In this document: positions 25,741-35,057 of the stretch, one piece after another
How the letters are laid out: each line of letters begins with the position of its first letter
How positions within the stretch are numbered: the first letter of the stretch is position 1
Source of the DNA: Akkermansia muciniphila
GTDB lineage: Bacteria > Pseudomonadota > Gammaproteobacteria > Burkholderiales > Burkholderiaceae_C
Direction: 5' to 3'
Assembly: GCA_943331105.2 (NCBI GenBank)
Contig: CALQKH020000001.1
Location: 186,001 to 250,000, forward strand
Length of the DNA stretch: 64,000 nt
Made by a program: the position numbers and the translations under genes
The notes under the pieces: model-generated
What the model was told of the DNA's origin: nothing
What the model saw: the letters and a program-made list of their open reading frames with translations, nothing else
Database searches by the model: none

Positions 25741-25950
25741 AAAAGCAACACAAGCGGCCATCTCGGCGGGGTCTCATGGCATATGCCGATTTGTCATTGC
25801 ATTTCTGTTTTTTTCAAGACCTGCATGCGCACGCGGGTTTTGACTTTTTTTATTGAAAGTGAAGACCGGTTTTAAACAACAACGGCCTGCTGATTTTGAA
25901 CATTTGCATGTGGCAAACTCGAAGTTTTCGCACAATCTGTGAACCGTGAC

Positions 25951-28326
25951 ATGCACAAAATCCTGGCCCAACTGGCCGCTGAAATCAAAATTCGATCGGA
26001 TCAGGTCAAGACCGCAGTAGAACTGTTGGACAGCGGGGCAACGGTTCCTTTTATTGCCCGATACCGAAAAGAAGTGACCGATGGCTTGGACGACATTCAG
26101 TTGCGTGAACTTGAATCACGTTTGGGCTATTTGCGAGAGTTGGAAGAGCGACGCACAGCCGTGATCAAAAGCATCTCCGAGCAGGGCAAGATGACACCCG
26201 AGTTGTTGGCCGCGATCGATGCTGCGCCCACCAAGCAAGAGCTTGAAGACCTTTACCTTCCCTACAAACCCAAGCGCCGAACCAAAGGCATGATTGCCCG
26301 CGAAGCTGGTTTGGAGCCTTTGGCCGACAAACTTTTTGCCGACCCAACGCTGGACCCGCACGCACAGGCTCACGACTATGTTTTGGCAGCAGGCGCAATT
26401 GAAGGGGCCGACTTCACCACCACAGCCGCCGTGCTCGACGGCGTCCGAGATTTGCTGAGTGAGCGCTGGGCCGAGGATGCGTCATTGGTACAAGTTCTGC
26501 GCGAGTGGTTGTGGCATGAAGGCCTTTTCAAAAGCAAGCTATCCGACGGCAAGGATGAGAACAATCCAGAAGTGGCGAAGTTCCGTGATTACTTTGACTA
26601 CGACGAGCCGATTGGTCACGTTCCCTCACACCGTGCGTTGGCCGTGTTTCGTGGCCGCGCTTTGGAATTGCTGGATGCCAAGTTGGTGCTACCCGTTGAG
26701 CCCGAGCCTGGCAAGCCCAGCATCGCAGAAGGCAAGATCGCCATGCACCTAGGATGGAGCCATAAGGCCCGCGCCTCAGACGATTTGATTCGCAAATGCG
26801 TGGCCTGGACTTGGCGCGTGAAGCTGAGTCTGTCCACCGAACGCGATTTGTTCACCCGCCTGCGCGAGGATGCCGAAAAAGTCGCCATCAAGGTGTTTGC
26901 CGATAACCTGCGCGATCTGCTTTTGGCCGCGCCAGCTGGCCCCCGAGTCGTCATGGGCCTAGACCCGGGCATCCGAACAGGTGTGAAAGTGGCTGTGGTG
27001 GATGCCACCGGCAAACTGGTCGACACCACCACGGTTTACCCGCACGAGCCTCGCAAGGACTGGGAAGGCGCTCTGTTCAATTTGGCCAAGCTCTGCGAAA
27101 AGCACCACGTCAACCTGATCGCGATCGGTAACGGCACCGCCAGCCGCGAGACCGACAAGCTGGCGGGCGATCTGATCAAACAACTCGCCAAGCTGCGCGA
27201 GGGCGTGGACATCACGAAAGTGGTGGTCAGCGAGGCGGGCGCTTCGGTGTACTCCGCCAGCGAATTTGCCAGCCAAGAGATGCCCGACGTGGACGTGAGC
27301 CTGCGTGGCGCCGCCAGCATTGCCCGCCGCTTGCAAGACCCGTTGTCTGAGTTGGTCAAGATCGATCCCAAAGCGATTGGCGTGGGCCAATACCAGCACG
27401 ATGTGAACCAGAGCGAATTGGCCAAGACCTTGGACGCGGTGGTGGAAGATTGCGTGAACTCAGTGGGCGTTGACCTGAACACCGCCAGCGTGCCTTTGCT
27501 CACGCGCGTGTCTGGCCTTTCTGGCGCCGTAGCCAAGTCGGTTGTGCGTTGGCGCGATGCCAATGGCGTGTTCAGGACGCGCCAAGATTTGCTGAAAGTC
27601 ACTGGTTTGGGCGCCAAGACCTTTGAACAAAGTGCGGGTTTTTTGCGCATCCGGGGCGGCGACAACCCGCTCGACATGACCGGTGTGCATCCCGAAACCT
27701 ACCCGCTGGTCGAGCAGATCATTGTCAAAACGGCCAAGCCCATCCAAGAAATCATGGGCCGTTCAGAAGTGTTGAAGGGACTCAAACCAGAGCTGTTTGT
27801 GAGCGACAAGTTCGGTCCTGTCACCATCAAAGATATTTTGGGTGAACTGGAAAAGCCCGGCCGTGACCCACGCCCCGACTTCAAAGTAGCCCGCTTGGCC
27901 GACGGTGTAGAAGACATCAAGGATTTGAAAGAGGGCATGACCTTGGAAGGCACTGTGAGCAACGTGGCCCAGTTTGGCGCTTTTATCGACTTGGGTGTAC
28001 ATCAAGACGGCCTGGTCCATGTCAGCCAATTGGCCAACAAGTTTGTGTCCGATGCACGCGAGGTGGTCAAAACGGGCGACATCGTCAAAGTGAAGGTGCT
28101 CGAAGTGGACGTGTCCCGCAAACGCATCAGCTTGACGATGAAGCTGGACGCTGCGCCCGCGAGACAAGTGCAAGACAGAAGGGACCCCCGCGACAACAAG
28201 TTTGAAGGTGCAGGGCGTGACAACCGCCAGCGTGGTGGTGGTTCGGTTGGGGGTTACACCACGCCAGCCGCCGCCAGCTCGGCCATGGCCAGCGCCTTTG
28301 CCAAGCTGCAAGGTCTGAAAAAATAG
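25951..28326 (+). CDS. tex: Tex-family RNA-binding protein
   Basis: About 791 residues. Tex proteins bind nucleic acid and influence transcription and RNA quality in the cytoplasm. The N-terminal helical region (SGATVPFIARYRKEVTDGLDD) and the YqgF/RNase H-like core (GLDPGIRTGVKVAVVD near residue 335) are intact. A helix-hairpin-helix part (VDLNTASVPLLTRVSGL) follows, then an S1 domain near 650-725 (GTVSNVAQFGAFIDLGVHQDGLVHVSQL). I prefer the ATG at 25951 (MHKILAQLAAEI) over the GTG at 25939. The tail after the S1 domain is charged and glycine-rich. Confidence 0.95.
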   Translation: MHKILAQLAAEIKIRSDQVKTAVELLDSGATVPFIARYRKEVTDGLDDIQLRELESRLGYLRELEERRTAVIKSISEQGKMTPELLAAIDAAPTKQELEDLYLPYKPKRRTKGMIAREAGLEPLADKLFADPTLDPHAQAHDYVLAAGAIEGADFTTTAAVLDGVRDLLSERWAEDASLVQVLREWLWHEGLFKSKLSDGKDENNPEVAKFRDYFDYDEPIGHVPSHRALAVFRGRALELLDAKLVLPVEPEPGKPSIAEGKIAMHLGWSHKARASDDLIRKCVAWTWRVKLSLSTERDLFTRLREDAEKVAIKVFADNLRDLLLAAPAGPRVVMGLDPGIRTGVKVAVVDATGKLVDTTTVYPHEPRKDWEGALFNLAKLCEKHHVNLIAIGNGTASRETDKLAGDLIKQLAKLREGVDITKVVVSEAGASVYSASEFASQEMPDVDVSLRGAASIARRLQDPLSELVKIDPKAIGVGQYQHDVNQSELAKTLDAVVEDCVNSVGVDLNTASVPLLTRVSGLSGAVAKSVVRWRDANGVFRTRQDLLKVTGLGAKTFEQSAGFLRIRGGDNPLDMTGVHPETYPLVEQIIVKTAKPIQEIMGRSEVLKGLKPELFVSDKFGPVTIKDILGELEKPGRDPRPDFKVARLADGVEDIKDLKEGMTLEGTVSNVAQFGAFIDLGVHQDGLVHVSQLANKFVSDAREVVKTGDIVKVKVLEVDVSRKRISLTMKLDAAPARQVQDRRDPRDNKFEGAGRDNRQRGGGSVGGYTTPAAASSAMASAFAKLQGLKK

Positions 28327-28331
28327 AACCC

Positions 28332-29423
28332 ATGCACGCCCTTCATATCCACGCAGGCCCCAAGGCGCTGGCCCACATCCGTGAACATGGCCTACGGCCA
28401 GAGCACATCGGCGTGATCCCGGGTGCTGCAGGCGGCCCCAAGGGCTTGATCCTTGGACCATTGGATCGCTTCATTTTTGGCGATTGGCTGGCCCGAAGCA
28501 CACAAGCTGTGGATTTGGTGGGTGCTTCCATAGGGGCGTGGCGCATGGCCACCGCTTGCCTGAACCAGTCGGTGGCGGCGTTTGAGCGGCTAGAGCACGA
28601 TTACATCCACCAGCATTACGAACCGTTACCAGGTCAAAAGCGGGTGAACGCCAAGCAGGTGAGCGATGCGTTTGGACACAGCCTGCAAGTCTTTTATGGC
28701 GGACGCATTGGCGAGGTACTGAGCCATCCGCGCTTTCGCTTGCACATCATGACCTCACGCGGGCGCCACATTTTGCAACGCGAACACCCACTGGCCACTC
28801 CACTGGGCTACGCCGGTGCTTACCTAAGTAACGCCCTCAGCCGCAGAGCTTTGGGCGGGTGGCTGGAGCGCGTGGTGTTTTCAGGGCAGGGCGCGGCTTT
28901 GCCGTTTGACGCTCAAGACTTTCGCACCCGTGCTGTGGGCTTGACAGAAGGCAACTTCATGGCCGCGCTTCAAGCGAGCTGCTCAATCCCCTTTGCCCTC
29001 AAAGCCGTGCAGAACATACCGGGCGCTCCCGCAGGCGCTTATTGGGACGGCGGCATCACCGACTACCACCTGCACCTGAACTGGACCGCACCCAAGCTTG
29101 GCCAAGGCCCAGAACGCACCATTGTTCTGTACCCGCATTTCCAGAGAAACGTGGTACCCGGTTGGCTCGACAAAGCACTCAAGTGGCGGCACGGCGCGAC
29201 CTCATTTTTAGACAACACCGTGGTTCTGGCCCCCAACCCTGAATGGGTCAAAACCCTGCCTGACGGCAAGCTGCCCGACCGTCACGACTTCGTCCGTTTT
29301 GACCGCAATCTGCCCGCACGGGTCAAAGTGTGGTTTGCGGCCGCAAGCGCCAGTCAGCAATTGGCCGATGAGTTCCATGCCTGGTTGCATCAGCCCGACC
29401 TTTCTGTTCTGAAAGCTCTTTGA
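28332..29423 (+). CDS. patatin-like phospholipase family protein
   Basis: 363 residues. The nucleophile elbow is GASIG with Ser66, preceded by an oxyanion stretch GAAGGPKG near 31-38, and the catalytic Asp lies in YWDGGITDYH. This Ser-Asp dyad is that of patatin acyl hydrolases. No signal peptide is seen, so it is probably cytoplasmic. It begins five bases after tex and is probably co-transcribed. The natural lipid substrate is unknown. Confidence 0.85.
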   Translation: MHALHIHAGPKALAHIREHGLRPEHIGVIPGAAGGPKGLILGPLDRFIFGDWLARSTQAVDLVGASIGAWRMATACLNQSVAAFERLEHDYIHQHYEPLPGQKRVNAKQVSDAFGHSLQVFYGGRIGEVLSHPRFRLHIMTSRGRHILQREHPLATPLGYAGAYLSNALSRRALGGWLERVVFSGQGAALPFDAQDFRTRAVGLTEGNFMAALQASCSIPFALKAVQNIPGAPAGAYWDGGITDYHLHLNWTAPKLGQGPERTIVLYPHFQRNVVPGWLDKALKWRHGATSFLDNTVVLAPNPEWVKTLPDGKLPDRHDFVRFDRNLPARVKVWFAAASASQQLADEFHAWLHQPDLSVLKAL

Positions 29424-29432
29424 GGATTTGTC

Positions 29433-29720
29433 ATGACCCAAGCCTTTGTCGTCGGTCAAATGACCGTGAAAAACCAAGAAAAATGGGCGGAATACCGATC
29501 GCAGGTTTTGGCAACATTGCTGCCTTTTGGCGGTGAACTGGTCTTTCGGGGTGAGCAGGTCAACGCCTTTTCGGGTGTTTGCCCGCACCCTGACATCGTG
29601 GTGATCCGATTCCCCTCTTTGGATGCGGCCGAAGGCTGGCATGGCTCCGCAGCCTACCAAAGGCTGATCCCCTTGCGCCAACAGGCAGCCGATGTCGTTT
29701 TGGTCACTTATGCCGCATGA
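29433..29720 (+). CDS. DUF1330 family protein
   Basis: 95 residues. The segment [28 protein letters not shown] and the later [30 protein letters not shown] fit the DUF1330 alpha-beta barrel family, which is small and mostly uncharacterised. The gene lies between the patatin and trhO genes in the same direction. No catalytic residues can be assigned. Confidence 0.85.
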   Translation: MTQAFVVGQMTVKNQEKWAEYRSQVLATLLPFGGELVFRGEQVNAFSGVCPHPDIVVIRFPSLDAAEGWHGSAAYQRLIPLRQQAADVVLVTYAA

Positions 29721-29748
29721 CCCTGTTATCAAAGCGGATAATCACGGC

Positions 29749-30702
29749 ATGCCGACTGATCCCCTTTTCCTCACTGCCGCCCTCTACAAATTTGTTGATT
29801 TGCCGGACTTTGAAGCCCTGCAAGGGCCTCTGCAAGACTGCTGTGAAGCCAATCTTGTCAAAGGTACCTTACTTTTGGCGCAAGAAGGCATCAATGGCAC
29901 GATTGCCGGGCCGGAAGAAGGCATTCGCGTCGTGCTGGCGTTTTTGCGGGCTGATCCGCGCTTGGCCAGCTTGGTGCACAAAGAATCGTGGAGCCCCTTG
30001 CCGCCCTTTACCCGCATGAAGGTCAAGCTCAAAAAAGAGATCGTGACTTTGCGCGTGCCCGAGCTGGACCCCAACAAGACAGTGGGCCAGTATGTCAAAC
30101 CAGCCGACTGGAACGCCTTGCTGGCCGATCCGGACGTGGTGGTGATCGACACGCGCAATGACTACGAGGTGGCGATAGGCACTTTCAAGGGCGCCGTGAA
30201 CCCCAAGCTCAAAAACTTTGTTCAGTTGCCCGCGTGGCTCGATGCACAGCCTCATTTGCAAGGTGAAGCCGCCAAAAAGACCAAAGTGGCCATGTTTTGC
30301 ACAGGCGGTATCCGTTGCGAAAAATCCACCGCGCTCATGAAGATGCGCGGCTTTGACGAGGTCTACCACCTCGAAGGTGGCATTCTCAAGTACTTGGAAG
30401 AGATACCGCCTGAGCACAGCATCTGGGAAGGCGAGTGTTTTGTTTTTGACGAGCGCGTGAGCGTGGGCCATGGTCTTGGCTTGGGACACCACGAGCTGTG
30501 CCGTTCTTGTCGCTGGCCATTGAGTTCACAAGACAAACTTTCACCGCATTACGTCCTGGGTGTGAGTTGCGCGCACTGCCACGACCAGCGCACACCAGAG
30601 CAAAAGGAAAAACTGGCCGAGCGCCAGAGACAGGTGGAATTGGCCGAGGCCAGAGGTGAGATCCATGTGGGCGCGAAGATGCCCAACCAGAACGCACCTT
30701 GA
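29749..30702 (+). CDS. trhO: tRNA uridine(34) hydroxylase TrhO (rhodanese-like)
   Basis: About 317 residues. TrhO (YceA) uses oxygen to form 5-hydroxyuridine at position 34 of certain tRNAs. The N-terminal domain has [16 protein letters not shown]; the rhodanese domain carries [16 protein letters not shown] and the catalytic Cys184 in [13 protein letters not shown]-terminal cysteine-rich part (CRSC, CAHCH) may bind metal. I chose the ATG at 29749 (MPTDPLF); the frame extends upstream over the DUF1330 end. Confidence 0.94.
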   Translation: MPTDPLFLTAALYKFVDLPDFEALQGPLQDCCEANLVKGTLLLAQEGINGTIAGPEEGIRVVLAFLRADPRLASLVHKESWSPLPPFTRMKVKLKKEIVTLRVPELDPNKTVGQYVKPADWNALLADPDVVVIDTRNDYEVAIGTFKGAVNPKLKNFVQLPAWLDAQPHLQGEAAKKTKVAMFCTGGIRCEKSTALMKMRGFDEVYHLEGGILKYLEEIPPEHSIWEGECFVFDERVSVGHGLGLGHHELCRSCRWPLSSQDKLSPHYVLGVSCAHCHDQRTPEQKEKLAERQRQVELAEARGEIHVGAKMPNQNAP

Positions 30703-30773
30703 ATCTTGGCCATCAGCGACATGACCCTCTTCGTCAACGGCAACCGCGAAGGGGGATCTATGTCCGCGGCTGA

Positions 30774-31910
30774 TCACAAACTCTTGAGCAACATGTCCCG
30801 GTATTCGTCTGCAGAAGCGATGCGCGGGTTGGTTTTGTGACAGTGATCGGCCAATGCCCCAGTGATCACCGCGTCGAACAGGCCCTCGGTCACGCCCATC
30901 GCGCCCAGCCCGGTGGGTAGGCCCAAACGAGCGCACATGTCCCGAATGGCATCCGGGATGTCAGAGCCGCTTTGCAGGCCCATGGCCTGGGCCATGCGGT
31001 TCAGGCGGTTTTCCTTTTGCACCGATTCGGCCGAGGCATTGAAATTGATCACCGCAGGCAAAAACATGGCATTCAAGGTGCCGTGGTGCAGACGCGGGTT
31101 GACGCCGCCCAGGCTGTGACTGAGCGAGTGCACACAGCCCAAGCCTTTTTGGAAGGCCATGGCGCCCTGCATGCTGGCGCTCATCATGTTCAAACGCGCA
31201 TCCCGGTCTTGACCATTGGCTGTGGCGCGTTCGATGTGCGCCCAGCCACGCGCCAAACCATCCAAAGCAATGCCATCGGCTGGCGGGTTGAAAGGCGCCG
31301 CCATGAAGGTTTCCATGCAGTGCGCGACCGCGTCCATGCCGGTCGCAGCCGTCAAGATGGGGGGCAGGCCGAAGGTGAGTTCGGGGTCGCAAATGGCGGC
31401 TTTCGGTACGATGAACCAAGAGTGGAAACCGACTTTGCGGCCATCGTCCAGAATCAAAATCGCGCCACGGGCCACCTCGCTGCCGGTGCCGCTGGTGGTG
31501 GGCACCGCAATGATGGGGGCCACCCGGTCAGTGATCTTGAGCGAGCCGCCTTCGATGGTGGCGTAGGTTTTGAGCGGGCCTTCGTGGCTGACGGCAATGG
31601 CCACGCCCTTGGCGCAGTCTATGGCCGAGCCTCCACCCACCGCGATCAGACCGTCGCAGCCATGCTGTTGGTACATGGCTGCAGCGGCGCGGACGGCTGC
31701 CTCGTTGGGGTTGGATGGGGTCTGGTCAAAAACGGTGACGGGCAAGCCCGGCAAGGCGTCCAGGGCTTTTTGAAGCACGCCCGCAGCTTTGACGCCTGCG
31801 TCGGTCACGATCAGCGGTTTGCTGATGCCCACGCGTTCACATTCGGTTTGCAGCAGTTTGACCGCGCCGAAGTCGATCTGGATTTGGGTGACGTAGTTGA
31901 TGAAAGACAT
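30774..31910 (-). CDS. iron-containing alcohol dehydrogenase
   Basis: 378 residues, group III alcohol dehydrogenase. The cofactor site is GGGSAIDCAKGVA, followed by VPTTSGTGSEVA; the metal-binding part includes DAVAHCMETFMA and the late HSLSHSLGG and RLHHGTLNAMFLP. It probably oxidises a primary alcohol or reduces an aldehyde with NAD(P). I chose the ATG at 31910 (MSFINYVTQ); the frame runs further upstream without a credible start. It converges on trhO. Confidence 0.93.
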   Translation of the reverse strand: MSFINYVTQIQIDFGAVKLLQTECERVGISKPLIVTDAGVKAAGVLQKALDALPGLPVTVFDQTPSNPNEAAVRAAAAMYQQHGCDGLIAVGGGSAIDCAKGVAIAVSHEGPLKTYATIEGGSLKITDRVAPIIAVPTTSGTGSEVARGAILILDDGRKVGFHSWFIVPKAAICDPELTFGLPPILTAATGMDAVAHCMETFMAAPFNPPADGIALDGLARGWAHIERATANGQDRDARLNMMSASMQGAMAFQKGLGCVHSLSHSLGGVNPRLHHGTLNAMFLPAVINFNASAESVQKENRLNRMAQAMGLQSGSDIPDAIRDMCARLGLPTGLGAMGVTEGLFDAVITGALADHCHKTNPRIASADEYRDMLLKSL

Positions 31911-32047
31911 GCAAAAACTCCAATCAGGGGCCTGGTTCAGAATAGACAGAACACCGGGCCAGGGCGTTGTACGATCTGACTGCATTTTGATGCAGGAATG
32001 GGTAGGAGGCCTGCCGGGGCTGTCACCCTTGTTTGCCTTTTACCCCG

Positions 32048-33055
32048 ATGCCCTCCAGTACTGGATTCGACTACACCCCTTTCCCTGAAACCATGAGCAG
32101 CCACCACGCTAACCCCCATGCCTTGCTGAACGCTGCCACTCGCAGCCTGATTGACCGGGTTCACCGTGCAGGGCGTCCGCCCATGGCTGCGATGACGCCA
32201 GAACAGGCGCGTGAGTTTTACGACATCGGCAGCCCTATGCTCGACCTGCAGCCCGCCCCGCCAGTGGACCGGGTAGAAGACATCACATTGCCCGCCCGAG
32301 ATGGCTTCGCCATGCCCGCCCGCTTGTATGCACCTCAAAGTGCCAAACCTGTGCCCTTACTGCTGTACATACACGGCGGTGGTTTCACTGTCGGCAGCCT
32401 CACAACCCACGACGTTTTATGCCGTCAACTGTCTCGCCTTGGTCACTGTGCTGTGGTGTCGCTGGCTTACCGGCTTGCGCCTGAGCACCGTTTTCCTCAG
32501 GCTGTACACGACAGCTGGGACGCCTTGAATTGGCTGCACCAGAACGGCCAGACTTTCGGCTTGGACACCACGCGCCTGGCTGTGGGCGGCGACAGTGCGG
32601 GCGGAACATTGGCTGCCGTGTGCGCTTTATTGGGCCGTGATGCAGGATTACCACTGCGCTTGCAACTGCTGTTTTACCCCGGTACGTTGGCCAAGCAAAA
32701 CACCGCCTCGCACCACACTTTTGCCGACGGCTTCATGCTCGACAAGCAAACCGTCGACTGGTTTTTTGCCCATTACATCGATCATGCTGACCGAGATGAT
32801 TGGCGCTTTGCACCCATGAACGCCCCCGACCACTCGGGCTTGCCCCCCGCTTGGATTGGCCTGGCCGAGTGCGACCCTCTGGTGGACGAGGGCGTGCAGT
32901 ACGCCGACACCCTGCGCATGGCGGGTGTACCGGTCGATTTGGAAATCTACAAAGGCGTGATCCATGGTTTCATCACCATGGGTCGCGCCATTCCCGACGC
33001 ACTGCGCGCGCACGCCGATGCGGGTCGGGCCTTGAAACTCGCTTTTGAAAGTTGA
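32048..33055 (+). CDS. HSL-type alpha/beta hydrolase (esterase)
   Basis: About 335 residues. The hormone-sensitive-lipase signature HGGG (109-112) forms the oxyanion hole and GDSAGG holds the nucleophile Ser183; the Asp is in ECDPLVDEG and the His in VIHGF. There is no signal peptide, so it is a cytoplasmic carboxylesterase. The start is uncertain: MPSSTGF at 32048 or MSSHHAN at 32093 are both possible. The next gene starts four bases after the stop. Confidence 0.9.
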   Translation: MPSSTGFDYTPFPETMSSHHANPHALLNAATRSLIDRVHRAGRPPMAAMTPEQAREFYDIGSPMLDLQPAPPVDRVEDITLPARDGFAMPARLYAPQSAKPVPLLLYIHGGGFTVGSLTTHDVLCRQLSRLGHCAVVSLAYRLAPEHRFPQAVHDSWDALNWLHQNGQTFGLDTTRLAVGGDSAGGTLAAVCALLGRDAGLPLRLQLLFYPGTLAKQNTASHHTFADGFMLDKQTVDWFFAHYIDHADRDDWRFAPMNAPDHSGLPPAWIGLAECDPLVDEGVQYADTLRMAGVPVDLEIYKGVIHGFITMGRAIPDALRAHADAGRALKLAFES

Positions 33056-33059
33056 ACCG

Positions 33060-33917
33060 ATGAAACGCCAGGACTTCCGTTTTTCACACCGCATGCGCGT
33101 GCGCTGGGTCGAAGTGGACATGCAAAAGATCGTGTTCAACGGTCACTATCTCATGTACTTTGACACTGCCGTGACCGACTATTGGCGCAACCTCGCCATG
33201 CCCTATGCCGAGACCATGCACCAGCTGGGCGGGGATTTGTTCGTCAAAAAGGCCAGTGTCGAGTACCACGCCAGCGCCGAAATGGACGATTTTCTGGATG
33301 TGTGCATGCGTTGTGACCGGGTGGGCAACTCGTCCATGATGTTTGCTGGGGCGATTTTTAGGGGCGATGAACTGTTGATCACCAGCGAGCTGGTCTATGT
33401 GTATGCTGACCCGGTGGCCAAAAAGAGCCAGACCATCCCGGCCCCGCTGCGCGACATGCTGGAGGGCTTCGAGCGGGGCGAAGACATGGTGCAGGTGCAT
33501 ATCGGGTCGTGGCACGACTTTCAGAAATTAGCCAGCCCGCTTCGCACCGAGGTGTTTGTGCAGGAGCAAAAAGTGCCCGCGGAGTTGGAATGGGATGAGG
33601 CCGATGAAACAGCCTTACACGCCGTGGCGCTGAACCGCATGGGTTTTTGCCTGGCGACCGGACGACTGATTGAATACGCGCCCGGTGTGGCCAAAATCGG
33701 GCGCATGGCGGTCAAAAAGCAAATGCGCGGCAGCGCATTAGGCCGGCGCGTTTTGCACGCGCTGATTGACGCCGCTCGGCACCGCGGTGACACCCAAGTG
33801 ATCCTGCATGCCCAGTGCAGCGCCGAAGCTTTTTACAGTCGCTCTGGCTTTGTGTCGCAGGGCGCAGTTTTTGAAGAGGCAGGAATGGCGCACATCGAGA
33901 TGGTGCTCAAGCTTTAA
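33060..33917 (+). CDS. fusion: 4HBT/YbgC-type thioesterase and GNAT acetyltransferase
   Basis: 285 residues with two domains. Residues about 1-140 are a YbgC/FadM-type hotdog thioesterase (VRWVEVDMQKIVFNGHYLMYFDTA), with Asp20 at the catalytic position. Residues about 145-285 are a GNAT acetyltransferase of the ElaA/YjcF type (PLRTEVFVQEQKVPAELEWDE, then the acetyl-CoA loop KQMRGSALGRRVL). I chose the ATG at 33060, four bases after the esterase stop. Each half is close to the length of its free-standing family, so this looks like a genuine fusion. A joint role, such as acting on the same CoA ester, is inference. Confidence 0.9.
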   Translation: MKRQDFRFSHRMRVRWVEVDMQKIVFNGHYLMYFDTAVTDYWRNLAMPYAETMHQLGGDLFVKKASVEYHASAEMDDFLDVCMRCDRVGNSSMMFAGAIFRGDELLITSELVYVYADPVAKKSQTIPAPLRDMLEGFERGEDMVQVHIGSWHDFQKLASPLRTEVFVQEQKVPAELEWDEADETALHAVALNRMGFCLATGRLIEYAPGVAKIGRMAVKKQMRGSALGRRVLHALIDAARHRGDTQVILHAQCSAEAFYSRSGFVSQGAVFEEAGMAHIEMVLKL

Positions 33918-34025
33918 AACCAGCGCATGGGTGCGGTATGGCTCTTGTCGACCACAGGCTTTGCTTTGCGGCACAGCCCGCCCATAGGTGGGTAATTTTC
34001 CATCTTCAGGCAGATTCAAAAGCGC

Positions 34026-34979
34026 TCAAATGTCTGCAAGCAGGGGGTAGGGCAGAGGCAAAAAGTTGAGCGCTTGGCCGTCAGATTTACCCACTCGCCA
34101 ACCTGTCTGCATGCTTTCAAGTGTGCCACTCACCAGCGCGACAAAGCCTTGTCCGTCGGGCCGAGCAGCGCTCAAGACCACGGTGGCGCAGGCTTGCTCT
34201 GGGTCTTCGGGAGTGAACACCTCTTGACCTGCAGCCATCAACACAGGGCTGTGAACCAAGGCCATGCGCCGCTTGAGTGTTCCGCGAAACTGGCTGCGGG
34301 CGACAACTTCCTGGCCGGGATAACAGCCTTTTTTGAAGTTGACGCCGCCCACCGATTCGTAATTGAGCATTTGCGGGACGAAGGCTTCAAACACGGGCTG
34401 GCTGACCAAGGTCACGCCGCTGAGCACTTCGGTCCATTGCCAGACCTCGGCAGAAACATCGGGGCCAGTGGGCAAAGTTTGTTCAACTGACGCGACCCAC
34501 AAAGCGCGAGGGGTTCGGGTATCACCCAGCACAGCGGGATAAAGCGCGACCGTGTGGACGCCGTCATGGAGCATGGTCTGCCAGGGCGTGGCATCGTCCG
34601 TCAGTTTCAAGGCATTCTCGCCCAGCAAGCCGCGCAGCTGCCACTGGCTGGTGGCATCGCTCATTTTGACTTTGGCGCGAAGCACAAACATGGAAAGGCG
34701 TTTGAGGGTCTGGGCCAGCAAGTCTTGACTCAAGATCAGCAAGACGTTGTCCGGCGCGGTTTTAATGACAATGAAGCTGGCTTGCATTCGACCTTTTGCA
34801 GAACAAAAAGCAGCCAAGCGCGCTTGGCCAACGGGCAAAAGCAGCACGTCATTGCTCAGTTGGTTGTGCAGAAAGTTCGCCGCGTCCTCACCTTGGGCTT
34901 GAATCACGCCCAAAGTGGGCAGCAAACTGACACCATGTAGAGCAGACAGGTTGATGCTGGATTTGACAGGCATGTTCAT
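34026..34979 (-). CDS. ygfZ: folate-binding protein YgfZ (iron-sulfur cluster repair)
   Basis: 317 residues of the GcvT-like family. The YgfZ signature KGCYPGQEVVARSQFRG is intact near residue 220. YgfZ binds tetrahydrofolate and supports assembly or repair of certain Fe-S enzymes. Alternative starts at 34979 (MNMPVKSS) and 34973 differ by two residues. The gene diverges from mltG. Confidence 0.94.
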   Translation of the reverse strand: MNMPVKSSINLSALHGVSLLPTLGVIQAQGEDAANFLHNQLSNDVLLLPVGQARLAAFCSAKGRMQASFIVIKTAPDNVLLILSQDLLAQTLKRLSMFVLRAKVKMSDATSQWQLRGLLGENALKLTDDATPWQTMLHDGVHTVALYPAVLGDTRTPRALWVASVEQTLPTGPDVSAEVWQWTEVLSGVTLVSQPVFEAFVPQMLNYESVGGVNFKKGCYPGQEVVARSQFRGTLKRRMALVHSPVLMAAGQEVFTPEDPEQACATVVLSAARPDGQGFVALVSGTLESMQTGWRVGKSDGQALNFLPLPYPLLADI

Positions 34980-35057
34980 GGGACACCGGGTAATGAGATA
35001 AAGCAGTCTGAATTATCATCGCCACCAAGTTTTCAACATCTGAACAAGGACTCTGCT

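Noticed and set aside
25778-25787. Palindrome GGCATATGCC in the gap before tex
   Set aside because: A single 10-base palindrome without spacing to a promoter is expected by chance. The rest of the roughly 200-base gap shows nothing clear.
30723-30752. Near-perfect inverted repeat between trhO and the alcohol dehydrogenase gene as a bidirectional terminator
   Set aside because: The arms pair at about eight of nine positions but there is no T-run on either side, so the call is too weak.
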